Of a stretch of 64,000 nt of DNA, positions 25,083 through 37,027 are shown in pieces (the first letter of the stretch is position 1; each line of letters starts with the position of its first letter). Source of the DNA: Montifringilla adamsi (Eukaryota > Chordata > Aves > Passeriformes > Passeridae); NCBI GenBank assembly GCA_017590115.1, contig JAGGNK010000003.1:868001-932000 (forward strand). Direction: 5' to 3'. A program made the translations under genes and the position numbers. Below the pieces are notes generated by a model. The model saw only the letters and a program-made list of their open reading frames with translations. It ran no database searches and was not told the origin of the DNA.

Positions 25083-25259
25083 ATTATTGAATGAACATTT
25101 GATACTAATCCTTGAACACAGTCCTGAAAGTATTCAGAAGCTACAAGGACTACAAAACAGAAATTAGTTATTTTATACCTGGTGACAACTTCTGCATTAT
25201 TAGTTTCCCGAAAAAAATAGTAACCACAGAGAGCATTCATTATAGTGCTTTCCTATGGG

Positions 25260-25402
25260 AAAAAAAAAAAAAAAAAGAGAAGAAAAAAGGAAAAGAAAAG
25301 AAAAGAAAGAAAAGAAAAGAAAAGAAAAGAAAAGAAAAGAAAAGAAAAGAAAAGAAAAGAAAAGAAAAGAAAAGAAAAACTAAAGAAAATGGAAAAAAAA
25401 CC
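25260..25402. repeat. A-run plus (AAAAG)n microsatellite
   Basis: An A-run at 25260-25276 is followed by imperfect AAG units and then more than a dozen AAAAG units to 25379, and an A-rich tail. The lysine-rich and phenylalanine-rich open frames here are translations of this repeat. Confidence 0.97.
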
Positions 25403-26176
25403 CCAAAACAGCTTCTTTGTCTGAACCAACTTCTCTGTCCTGATACTGGCATAATAGAATATATAACTGATTCATAAAAAGGATAGTACAGATTAGCATA
25501 GGCTGTTAAGAATTATAGAAGATTACACTGTAATGCACTGTAAAGTTGTGATATCAACTTCTATTATTAATGTCACCATTTTATTGAAAGTTTCCCCCTT
25601 TCACTTTTCCACCTATATTTTTTCCTAAAATTGATGAAGTTAATAAATTGGTAAGAAAGCTGAAGCAGAGATAGGTAAATAAAAACAGAAAATACAGCAA
25701 GAGAAAAAAAATGTAGGGAATGGAAAAGGTATACAGGGCCCTCTTCTACTAAGGGGTATTTCTCACAAAACATCAATTTGAATTGTTTCATTAATTCAAG
25801 TATTTCAGTCCTTGTGCACTGAAATGTCCAACAACATTTGGTTAGTCTAAATATCTGAAAGAGAAATATCAATTGTCTTAATCCATCATAGCAACTTAAG
25901 AGAGATATCTGCTGCTTCATATCCACTATGGAAAGAATATATCCGCTTAAGGGACATCAACCTTTTTTCGTTACATAATTAATATTATGTAATGCATTTT
26001 ATTTGTCTTTTTCTAAAACCAGCTAAGAACTGCTGAAACCTTTCCATGTGTCATTGTATTTATGGCTTTTCAGATCATAAACTGTAGCTACATACTTAGT
26101 TGAACACTTGAGTAAACCTTTCAATTGGTTGAAGTTGTCTTCTTACATAAGAAAATAATACATTCTCAAAAAAACC

Positions 26177-26204
26177 CCAAACAAACAAACAAACAAACAA
26201 AAAG
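26177..26204. repeat. (CAAA)n microsatellite
   Basis: Consecutive CAAA units can be read directly. Confidence 0.9.
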
Positions 26205-26991
26205 ACAAGGGGCACTGCTTTCTATGCTGATTTGTGGATGTTTGCTATCTGCAGGTGTTAAGACTGCTGTGAGTCCCTCAGCTAATTCCTACAGCCTCAC
26301 ACAAGCATTTGTCTGTTTGTCTGGGGAATACTCTTTTCTAAACTTTTATATATAAATTCCATCGCTCTTCCCCAGATTCCAGATACTGATCCTGGTTACC
26401 TGACTTCAAGTCCACGTGGCTGTCTGGCTGTAACCTTAACCCAAACCATGCCTTTATTTTCTTTGCAAACCTTGGCAAGCCCCAACCTTAATCATTTAAA
26501 TCTTCATTCATAACTCTAGCCTTAGCCTAATCCATGAGATCTTGGTTGTCTAGCAGACTTGCTCTGGTCTCAATCCTTTTTGTTTTCCAGTTTCTGAATT
26601 CCCTTTTTGCATTGTCCAGTTCATCTCACCATTTTCCAGCTAGATTTTTCTGCATCAAAATGTAGTTGCCCTTTCCCCATTCTTTACTTTATAGATCTAC
26701 ATTATATTTAATATACAATTGTGAATATTGTAAGTATTATGAGTATTCCTTCTCCCTGCTATTTTCCTAGGTCATGTCAACTACATTAATTGTTCAGTCT
26801 TGGTGAACATTGTTTTGTTACCCTGTATTCAAAATATATCCTTTTAATTCCTCCTGCTACCTGGAAGTACTTTTTGAGTCAGAAATCTCTTTGACTAGGG
26901 TTAGAAGGCCAGCAATCACAGTGACCTAATACACCTAGTGAAGATTTATAGGAAGGTACTGAGGTACTGCTTAGTCCCCAGAGGTCTGAAT

Positions 26992-27025
26992 AAGTGACTT
27001 TAAAGTCACTTTAAAGTGACTTTAA
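26992..27025. repeat. Three 11-mers forming two overlapping perfect palindromes
   Basis: GTGACTTTAAA, GTCACTTTAAA and GTGACTTTAAA follow one another. As a result 26992-27011 (20 bp) and 27002-27023 (22 bp) are each a perfect palindrome. Confidence 0.95.
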
Positions 27026-27479
27026 ATTTTCCTAAAACCAATAGATTATGTCTCACAAGCTTTCTAATATTGGCTTGTGTCTACCTTGAGCAAAATAGCT
27101 CTGTACAGCGACATTCTGTTCAGAAGTTAGAAATCCCATAATTATGATTGTAATTAAAACCTTAATTCAACTCAGTGTGAATGCGTTATAGCACTTAATT
27201 ACTTCATTGGGCACTATTTTTTTTCCTCTTTGCCTTACTCGGTTCAGAGGATGGTCATTGCTTTGGGTCTGAGTGGTGCTTTTCCTGTCAAGGAAAATGT
27301 TCATCACAGTACTGTGGCTTACTTTCTACCAAAGCTACAAAATACAGATTGAAAGGCTGTGACTACAGATCAAAGGAGACACAGAAAATTGCATTACATC
27401 TACAGAAGGTTTTGTATCTAGCAGTAGACTACGTCTGTCAGACCTGGCAGCACCTCTGAAGGTACGTAATTTTCATTAT

Positions 27480-27690
27480 GTTGAAGCTGCTACATTGACA
27501 CAAAAATTAAAGAGATAGTAGCTTGGGTTTCAACAGCATCATGGCCCTCTGCTTGGGCTAATTAATTAGGTTTGCTCCCTTGCAGTAAAACCAAAGCTAA
27601 TTAGTTTAGAAGGAGAGTTTTGCTTCCTGGATATGCAGTTCACTCAGTGCCAGCTTGGGTTGGCTAAACTCTACTTTGCATGAGGCAAAA
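27480..27690. promoter_or_regulatory. Candidate enhancer-like element with homeodomain sites (inferred)
   Basis: It contains the 12-bp palindrome CTAATTAATTAG (27558-27569), a second palindrome CTAATTAG (27597-27604), and TTTGCATGAG near 27676, which resembles half of an octamer site. Spacing and base composition resemble conserved developmental enhancers. Function is inferred only. Confidence 0.25.
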
Positions 27691-28369
27691 TAGAGACAAA
27701 TATTTAAACAGTTTTTTGATACATTGTTCGTAATTTTATATCTCTGATTTTCTGATTGAATAATTTGTGAGAGGTACACTGAGAATTCATGTTAGTCAGT
27801 GTTGGAATTTGAGTCTGTTCAATTCCATCTCATATAAACTATACTGGAAAACCAGATGTTTGGCATCTTGGAGTATATAGACCAAATTTTGGTAGATGTT
27901 GGGATGACCATTCCCCTAAACTTCTCTTGAGTGTTGCAGAAAATATATCAGCAGTTGTTTATGAAATGCATAGATAGAGCAGTGAGTGTTATAGAAAATT
28001 TTGAGCTTAAATTAATCTTTCTGTTTAAAAAGTAGATTTGGATATAGTGGAGCAAGAAGGGCACAAAATTACAAACATATTTGGTGAGTGCTACTCCTAG
28101 ACATAAAAAGGCAGAGAGAAATAGCATGTGATTGTGCAATTAAAAAAATATCATTATACACACACACCAGGAAACTGGATAAAGAGTACACAGTCAGATA
28201 TTTATTTTTCTTAGCACAAGAGTATTTGGTTTTGGAACCTTACTATGGAGCTTTCCTTTCTTGTGATAGGTAAGAATACAAGTTCTGTAAAAAGAAGAGA
28301 AGTAATATTGATTTACAAGGCAGAAAAACCTATAAAATTATTATTACCAGAAAGTTGTCCAATGTTAGT
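27691..28369. other. AT-rich non-coding DNA
   Basis: No gene or interspersed repeat is seen. Confidence 0.5.
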
Positions 28370-28752
28370 TTTATTCAGCCTCAAGAAGAGGAAACTGAGG
28401 GAGAACTAATTATGGTCTATATCTTTCTCATGGGAAAAGAGGAGGGCAGGCACTGCTCTCTTCTCTGTGGTGACTAGTGACAGTTCTGAAGGCAATGGCC
28501 TTCGGTTGTTTCAGGGGAGGTTTAGGTTGGATGTCAGGAAAGGCTCTTCACCCAGAGGGTGGTTGGGCATTGGAACAGGCTCCCCAGGGAAACAGTCACA
28601 CCACCAAGCCTGACAGTTCAGGAAACATTTGGAGAGTGCTCTCGGGCACTGGTGTGAATCTTGGGGATGGAGCTGTGCAGGGCCAGGAGTTGGACTTGAT
28701 GATCCTTGTGGGTCCCCTTCCAATGCAGAATATTCTGGATTCTATGATTTCA
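28370..28752 (+). mobile_element. CR1 LINE 3' end fragment
   Basis: It begins inside the last part of the reverse-transcriptase frame, at a segment matching the FSLE..RRLRG..L region. It continues through the FSVVTS-like segment and the GRF.LDVR.R..F...VVGHW.R-type end, then the 3' untranslated region with 'gatgatccttgtgggtcc' and a 'gattctatgattt' tail. The element is severely 5'-truncated, as is usual for CR1. Open frames of 92, 70 and 63 codons over it are remnants or shadows. Confidence 0.92.
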
Positions 28753-31700
28753 TGAGATGTACTTAAGCTGTTAATGCTGGGAGCCACTACTCTATAGTCT
28801 AGAGTAAAGAGCTTTTTACTGATTTATATTTTGCTTTCTTCAGAAGTCCATAGACAAATATAGATACAAGTATATTTTCTTACAGTTCTGTGCCTCACAG
28901 TTTGATTTAAGACAGCAGAATGGGAGCACAGAAATAACTGGCAAGGTACTGGGATGATTTTTTTCAGAAATAAACCACAATGTCCCTCAAAGAACTGTAC
29001 TGACCTTCTTACAAACAGGTATGCTATTGCTTATGACATTTATTGTATTAAAATTTTCAGGTTTATGCAATTTTGTTAATTTTGAGTCTGATCAGTATTT
29101 AGTTGTAACCTTTCCAGAATAGCTGGCAAGCCGAATTCACCAAATAGATTACATCATAATATAGGAAATATTTATATGAAAACACACAGATTTCTTTTGA
29201 CAGTTTGATATATTAGAGTGATACTGTGGTTTAGAGTAGGAGAAATCAGTCAAAGCCATGATTGTTCTGATTTTCTTCTAGATAGATTTTTTTTTTTTTT
29301 TGCATAATGTATTTAGGAGGTTACTTTCACAACTGAAAAATATTATGGGGACTGGGATTATTTTTTGGGCACCTTTTTTTATTCTGTCAAGGAAACAATT
29401 TTTCTGTACCATTTTTAATAGGTTAGGGGGTTTTATCTTTATAAAAATGTGACTAGTGACCAGCTAAATAAGAATACCTTCTCGTGATCTGAAAACCAAA
29501 GTTTTCAAAGGGTCAGTGCATCCCTAATTATAATGATGCAGTTAACAGTGCTCTAATTGAAAGATTGTGTCAGCATTTCCATTATAAAGCCATGTTTTTC
29601 ATGGGTTGTAGCTCAGCTGTAAAGATTCAATCTGGGCTAAAACATGTCAAAAAAACTCATCCTGCTTCATGGCTTCAGACTCCCAATTAAACAAGTGAGT
29701 TTTCCAGGCACTGACTATCTGAAAAAAATAAGGCCAGACTTTACATTAATAATTTTACTATGCCACCATAGACAAAGGATTGCCATGCAAGTAACTATTT
29801 TTGTAAGTGCTTTAAAAATTTGCATATTTTTCAGAATGCAGGGTGACCTGAAAAATATCCCCCAAATCAGATCATTTTAATGTTTTGTCCTCACATCTGC
29901 TCCAGGAAGTAAAACATTCAGTGAAATATAAATATGTTAATTTGCAGTGATTTGATGTAATATTTGATAGAGATATTTTTTGCCATATAGATATAAACTT
30001 GTAAAACAATAAAAGATATAGTAGTTTCAACATGCTTCACAACACTGGTTAAAGAACAAAAGAATTTTCTTGTTAAAAAAAGGGTGAAAAACTGTAGGGG
30101 AAAATTACACTTAAGCTATAAAGAAATATTAAATATAAAGTGAAAAATAAGTGACTAAAACCACCTCAGAACATTCATTTAAAAGAACATAGAAAACATT
30201 TTTAATTAAAAGGAAAAAAAATCAAAATGCCAGTTTTCTTGAGATGTGTACTTCTATTAAAAAACAACAACAAAGAAAAAAAATCAATCTCTTTTAATTC
30301 TAAGAAAATTCTGAGTACAAGGCTGCAAAGTGGAGAACCAAAGCAGTAGTCTGATGTAGTAAAATCTTTCCTTACTTGAAACCTAAAGAACCCTAAAAAA
30401 ACAAATAGCAACAATAAAGATACGTACTATTTGCAGACAAATGAAAGAATTTGCATTTTAAATATTTTGATATTTCAAAAATACAATATGACACATCCAG
30501 AAAACACTTAATTAAAGGCCTCAACATTTCTTCCATTTATGAGATTGGCAAGCCAATTAATTACAGTCAGATTCAGGGTGAGTGTGACACTCAGAGAGAT
30601 TTTTCTGCAGACTGCAACAGACATGAGACCTCATGACCTCTGAAAATGGCAGAGCAGGCTGGTCAGCACCTACATAGCACAGTGGGACATAATCCATGTG
30701 TGACATTGTCATGCAATATAATCCTTCTTAGCCATGCCCAGACATGCATATCTGAGTTATGGATCTCCATTTCCAACAAGTATGGAAGTATGGAGAGATG
30801 CAAGTACCATGCATCTCCATTTCCAACAAGAAAGGACAATGCAAAGCATCAAGAAAAAGAAGCCAGGTACCCAGCTTAGGACACAGTTACCAAGTAAACG
30901 AGACAAACTTCCTGGTTTCCTTTCTCCATAGTCTCTGCTAATTGTTATGACTTGGAAGACTGTGTTGTGTTTTTGTTTGACTGTTACAAATATTACTGCT
31001 GCAAGCACTTATCATTTTTCTGTTCGGTTTCTCCATATTTATTCTTTGACCCCGGTGCTGTGATGACTTGTATCTCTTCTATCCTTTAAGTCAATATCAT
31101 GTTTCTCATTTCTGTTGTTACAATTTTGGGGAAGTGGCTTCTCATTTAATTTACCAAGTTATTTCCCTTTCTTTCTTTTGATGCTTGTTAGCTCAAGTAT
31201 ATTCCAATTCTGATTCTCTTATGTTTTCAAATCAGTAGTAGAGACTCATCCTTAATTCTCTATGCCATCTTCTTGCCTTGCCTGTTGGCACATGACAGCT
31301 GAGCATCATCCTCTGGATGACATGTAGGTGGTTATTCAAGCTGGAGGGCAATATTGCAAACAATATTTTGCAAAAGAAATCAGAAGTTGCTAATAGCCAT
31401 TCTCATCCTCAGATCACCCCAAATTTGGCATGAAATTTATTGAGATTGTCTAGGTTTCTAACTAGATTTATTCTGAAATCAAAATTCTTTAGGGATTTCC
31501 TGAAGTAAGAGAACTTAATGCTGGTATTAGCATCTTTGGGTTTTTTGCCTCAGCCATTCAGTGTAAACATATCACTAATGTGCCCATAACAGAAGTTTCA
31601 GATCTCCTTAAAGAAAAGGTGTGTACATAACGCCATATCAGCCTTTACATTTTCTGAGACTATCTCTCAATCCCCTTAAGGAAAAGTTGCCTTGAATGAA

Positions 31701-34700
31701 TATTTAGTAAATATTAGAACATTTTCTCTTGAAATCTGAATAGAATATGGATGCAGCTTCTCCTGCTATGGAAGAGAAGTTCTTGATGGATATTTTTGAA
31801 TCGTAACATTTAGGAACCTGTTCGTGCTGTTCTTGTAAAGTGGTTTTTTTTTTTTTTTTTTGTATCCACGGAGATATATATATGCAATCAAGTTTATTTG
31901 GCACAGGAAAGTCCTGTCATTGAGATGCTTATTAGATATTTATAACCATTTGATTGAGGCTTTCAGAGTTTCAGTAGTACCTGTTGTATACTGTTGATAC
32001 AGTTCTCATTTATGTGGTTTTTCCCAACAATTCATGATTATATCAAATATTCACCTTGTGACAAAAGCTGAATTTTGAGTTTGTGATGATTTTGTCCCTC
32101 TCTTAAAACTCTGCACTATAGTATTGCCTGTTTTAGAAAGTTAGTTTAGTTATCTAAAACTGTCAACTTCTTTAGGATTCGCTCTTCCTAACTGGAAGAA
32201 AAAAAAAAAGCTTTGTGCACAACCTGATATGATTTTTGGATAAACTTAACAGCTACCAGGCAGTACGTATGGAAGGAGGGATCTGCAAAAGAAATTTCAA
32301 ACCAAGGAAAGGGAATCAGAAACCTACACAAAAAAAGGAGAGGGAGGTCTAAGGCAGGATTCGCAGAATTAATCTTCAATACACATAAATTTAATGGAAT
32401 TTACTAACAAAAAACCAATCTCTTCTACAAGTGAGTGCCTTAGAAATTCCTGTGGAAAAGGGGAAATCATCTTCATTAATAGATTTCTGCTTAGTGCAGT
32501 CTCCAGAAGATGCAGCTGTGAGAAGATAAACACAATTGTGAAATTTTACCAGATGTTCTTTCCAATCAAGCTAGAAAACTGTGAGGCAGGTTTGAACATG
32601 AGAAAATAAGATGTGAGACAACTACATGATTTGTTTTTTTTGGTTTTTTTTTTTTTTTTGGTTTTTTTTTTGTTTTTTTTTATCATGGAGATTGCCAAAC
32701 AAAGAAACCATAGAGGTTATGGTCCCTCTATCTCTGGAGGTCTTATAGACTTATCTCTCATCAACTTTTTCTTATTATACATGCTTTCTGCAGGGTGCTA
32801 ATCTAGGCAAATTCTGGATTGCCTTTCCAAGTCACTCTAGTCCTTTGTCACATATAGGCTGGCATTCCTCCTTTTAACTTTTACCATGATTCACAGTATA
32901 AATTCTGGTCAATCTCTGCATTCTTGATTTCTTTGTTTTTTCCTTTCAGTGTTTCTTTAATATGACAAAATAAACTTTGCTTCACCGTAACCACTCTTTT
33001 CATTTTTTGTATGAAGTAACATCCTCTTTTGCTTTTTGAGGACATTCTCTCAACAACTACTCCAACAAACTGAAACCACATAGTCTACCAGCAGTCCTTT
33101 CTTTATTGTTCTCAGAATTACTCAGTGTCAGAAATAACTCCTCTCAGCTTCTAAGTTTCAGGTAAAAGGGGAAAAATAAATGGATAAATAAAAAGTACTT
33201 CTCCAAAGCTGCATTGTATCTGAAATCATTCATAAGACACTTATCAGTTGCTCTAATGCTTCAGGTGTTATTCTTCACAACTCTCACTGATGTCTCATTC
33301 TTTCTCCCCAGTGGGATAATAAAAAGCCTTGCCACCCTCTCATTTTATCACTTACTCTGTTTCTGTTTCATTTCATGACTGCCTATAGACTTGCTTTGTA
33401 TTTACAGTTTTTTGTGCACCCAATCCAGTTTTCTAGGGGTAGCAGCTCTTTTACAGTGCATTTTTTTTAGAACTAATGAGGGTTTTGATTTAATCACAAT
33501 GTGTAGCATGTTTTAGCCATCAATCTTAAAAACAAGCAAAATCAACCAACTAAAATTAAACAAGCAAACAAAACCTACTGAAACTCTACTCGTATGAAAG
33601 AAGCATTTATAGAATTCTGTAGCAAAGTCTCACATGCAGCCAGTTTCCTTCCAGGCGAACACTGAGGAGTCCTTTGAACACTTTAATTCTATACCTTCAG
33701 CCATAAATCCCAGTGTTGACACAGCCACAGTTTAGTTATCAAATTGAGAATATTTCAAATAATTTTCCACTGCAAGATTTTGTTCTCTGTCTTTGTTTCT
33801 GTGGAGACCATAAAATTAAACAAGCTTATCCTGCTTCCTGCCTGATTACTCTTATGGATTTTTCTAGCTGGATGCCTGATGTCCACGATGAAAATACGGC
33901 TGTGACACTTTCAGCTGCTATTCATATCCCTTTCAAATGGAAAGGAGTGGGTCATCCATTGCACAAAGTTATCCAAGGTTACTCTAACAGAATGAAATAA
34001 TTTAAAAGGGTAGAAATGGGAATGATTTTACCATGGAGTGCTACAGCAACAGAACATCTGAGTAGGCAGTATTCCTCCTCTTGATGCTAGGAAAGGTTTA
34101 CACCATTCCTTAAAGCTCATGGACAGCACTTGGGTCAAGCATTTTCCACGAATAAGTAAAATTTAATGGGACCTTCTTAATCAATGTGGCTTCACTATGA
34201 AATAGGATACATTTAGAATATACTGTCAGTGCCATTTCTGAATGATATGTCAAAGAGCCCAATATTAGTCAGTTAATCTTTAAAAATTTTTTCACTCAAA
34301 AATGTTTGCCATTTAATTTACACAACAAAGAGAAAATATTTCATGGCCTATCTTTATTTATATGCAATCCACATATTCTACTAATAAAAGTAAACCTCTT
34401 CAGATCAATTGAGGTACACTTTGTACTCTCTGCCAAGAGAAGAAGAAAAATTGCTAAAATTAAACTCACAAAGAGTTTTGTCTCTGTATACTGGAAAAGT
34501 GATTAGAAGAACAGATACCATCTTACAGCTGCAGTCTGCAACACATTCAAGTGGGAGTGGTGTGTGAAATTCGGCCATATCTACACTGTAGTTTCTATCA
34601 TATATGGAGGATCAGCCAATCTCACATGTCTCATTAGAGACTGACTTATGGTACACACTTAGGGGAGCAGACATAGCTTAGTGCTACTGAAAAAAGTGTA

Positions 34701-36475
34701 AGAATTGCATGTACAGACGTAGATATATTTCCATATCACCAGGAAAAAATAGTGTAACTGATCGCTCCACTTCCTTTTATTTGTACTGCAGTTTATCATT
34801 ACTCATTGTAAGACAGTCATTATTGATTGTAAGACCTAAGGTCCTGGAAGAGACTGGGGATAGATTCTCCTAGATTCTTTGTGTAATGTGACCACATAGT
34901 GATTGAAATAAGTGTAGCCCCTTGAACTTCTGTAGACAATGTTCTGTACAAGGTATCTCTTGTACAAGGTATCTTGTATCAAGATAGCTCAGGGTTTGAC
35001 CCCATGAGCACCTCCTGAATAATTTAATCTTTTGGGTATCTCCTGGAAGAGTATGCAAAGAATCAGCATGGTTCAGGATACTGCTGATATCCCTACATAG
35101 TCTACTGACTTTCTATACCTTTTTTAGGCCATTTGATATAACTATATATCACTTCAGGATTGAAAAAATGAAAAGGGTTTATACTCCCTACATTTTCTGC
35201 CCTCTCTTTTCCATGATACAGAGGTAAAGCCTAGTCTCTGAAACCCATTTTTTAAATTAGAAAATTAAATACATTATTATTAATAAACAACAGTTATTCT
35301 TCTCTTGATAACATAGCTTCATCAGCCTTTTTTGTTCTTTTACTTAATAAATATTAATTCTGTACTTTCTCCCAGGAAAGCTAAATGTAATACCAATCTT
35401 GATATCACCATCTATATTTCTGCTCGCTGGAATGTGAGGTGTCCTAAAGACAAAGTGCATTGTCATGTACTTAATGTGCATGAGTAAAAGTGCTCATAAA
35501 GAGTAATTATTGTATTTTGTTATTCCTGTGAGTGTCCAGTTTCTGCTGTCTGTCTTATAAGTGAATTGCAGGGTTGCCCACAGTGCAAGCAGTTCTCCTG
35601 CCACTGTTTGGACTTCTTGTGAACTTAGATAGGAAGATGGATTTACAAGGGAGGAATTAAATTTTGACCCATAAGTTCAGCCAGTGATCCACTGTCCCAC
35701 TTTATACAATGCTTTGCTTTCGTTTCAAATCCTCTATAGCAGTGTGTCTTCCTTTGCTCATATTTCTTTTTATAGGATATAAAATCCATGCCTTGAAAGG
35801 AACTTGAGTCCAAAAATTTTGCTTATGGAAATCAGATTATATTGTAAAAGTAGGTCTAAGAAAAATACTTTATTTTTGATTCATTATGCCAGGATATTTC
35901 ATTCTCTTATCTTGCAACTGTAATGTACAAGAGAAGAATAAGAACTCAAACAAAATAAATTATGCCTGGTCTCAGTTCCTGATTTCATTAAGACCTTAGG
36001 AATTGCTTTTGAAATGGAACTTGACCATCAAATTAAGACACTTTCCTGGGCAGAAAGTGGGTACGTTCAGTGGGTAGCATTAAAGCAAAATTACTAGAAA
36101 GGTCTGATATTGCTGAAGTATTTGGAAGTACTATTCTAAACAAGCAATTAAGCATGAGATGATTTTTCAGTCTGCCAGACATTTGAATTTTGTTTTACTT
36201 AATCACATCTATAATTTCTGCAAAGCTGTCCCAACTTGGGGCTATTCAATTATTGCTGCAGAGCGTAAGGCACACTGTAACTATACACTAGTAAAGGGCA
36301 TATTGGAAATGCTAATGCACCATTAAGAAAGATTCAACCCTTCTGCAGTTTTTGAAAATCATCTGATTTACTTTTTTTTTTTTTTTTTTTTTTGGTGAAT
36401 GTCAATTGGGAAGTCAAAACTGATGAGAAGTTAAACTTTTCTTTCTATTAGAGAAGTAGATTTGGAATTAAGATC
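28753..36475. other. AT-rich non-coding DNA
   Basis: About 7.7 kb without a supported gene or interspersed repeat. Minor items are a T-run at 29287-29301; an 18-bp direct repeat (atctccatttccaacaag) at 30763-30780 and 30813-30830; a T-run at about 31842-31861; a T-rich tract at 32631-32681; tgtacaaggtatct repeated 16 bp apart near 34945-34974; and a T-run at 36372-36393. An open frame at 33713-34000 (95 codons) shows no recognisable domain. Confidence 0.5.
32631..32681. repeat. T-rich low-complexity tract
   Basis: T-runs are interrupted by single G or GG. Confidence 0.9.
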
Positions 36476-37027
36476 TGTCGTGGTTTGACCAGGAAGTGAG
36501 TTTCTGGGAAAGTTGTGGTCAAACCAATCAGTGGCCAGATTTGAAAATTGGCACCTGGTGTGGCCACTGGGGACCTGGATACACCTCTGAGATCACACAG
36601 GGGTTAAAAGCAGAGGATTCCCAGAGGGACTTTCTCTTTTGAGTCTGCGACAGGAGGTTCCCACTGTGTTTCCTGGGGAGGCCCATGGAGCAAGAGGGAG
36701 ACTCCTCTCTCCTGATGAACTGGGGGGAGATTGTGTGGAGGATGGTATTGGACAGAGAATTGATGTGTTAAAGGGGATTGAGTGTTAGAAGGGTGGGGGG
36801 AGGAGGAGTGTTTTGGAGGTGTTCCATTGTGGATTGTTCTATGTGTTTTTTTTCTTTTTTCCCTTTTGTCTCTATGGTGTGGATTAATAAAGTGTTGTCT
36901 TTTCCCTCCATTCCCAAGTTGGAGCCTGCTTTGTTCTGTTTCTGGGTCACATCTCACAGTAACCATTTTGGAAATACAGCTTTCATGGAGGCACTGGCAC
37001 TGTGCCAGGGTCAATCCATGACAGATC
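36472..37027 (+). mobile_element. Solo LTR with perfect 4-bp target duplication (LTR 36476-37023)
   Basis: The element starts TGTCGTGG (36476) and ends CCATGACA (37023), giving imperfect 8-bp inverted termini with TG...CA ends. GATC flanks both sides (36472-36475 and 37024-37027). Inside, a CCAAT box (36524-36528), a TATA-like TTAAAAG near 36604, and AATAAA (36886-36891) followed by a GT-rich stretch give the order expected of U3-R-U5 on the plus strand. A perfect 10-bp inverted repeat (36481-36490 with 36517-36526) lies in U3. A 4-bp duplication is typical of gammaretrovirus-like (class I) ERVs. No internal genes remain, so this is a recombined solo LTR. The 136-codon minus-strand frame over it is a shadow. 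Confidence 0.9.

Larger units (their letters stand above)
25403..27479. other. AT-rich non-coding DNA
   Basis: No gene is recognised. It contains a (CAAA)n run at 26177-26204 and a small palindromic triplet repeat at 26992-27025. Confidence 0.5.

Noticed and set aside
25112..25477. Lysine-rich 121-codon open frame
   Set aside because: It is a translation of the AAAAG microsatellite.
26992..27025. CRISPR-like or operator array
   Set aside because: There are only three 11-mers without spacers, in a vertebrate context.
33713..34000. 95-codon open frame as a possible exon
   Set aside because: No domain, no splice context, and AT-driven flanks; chance is the simplest explanation.
36604..37014. 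136-codon minus-strand open frame as a gene
   Set aside because: It lies inside a solo LTR bounded by a target duplication, with low-complexity proline/histidine/threonine-rich translation.
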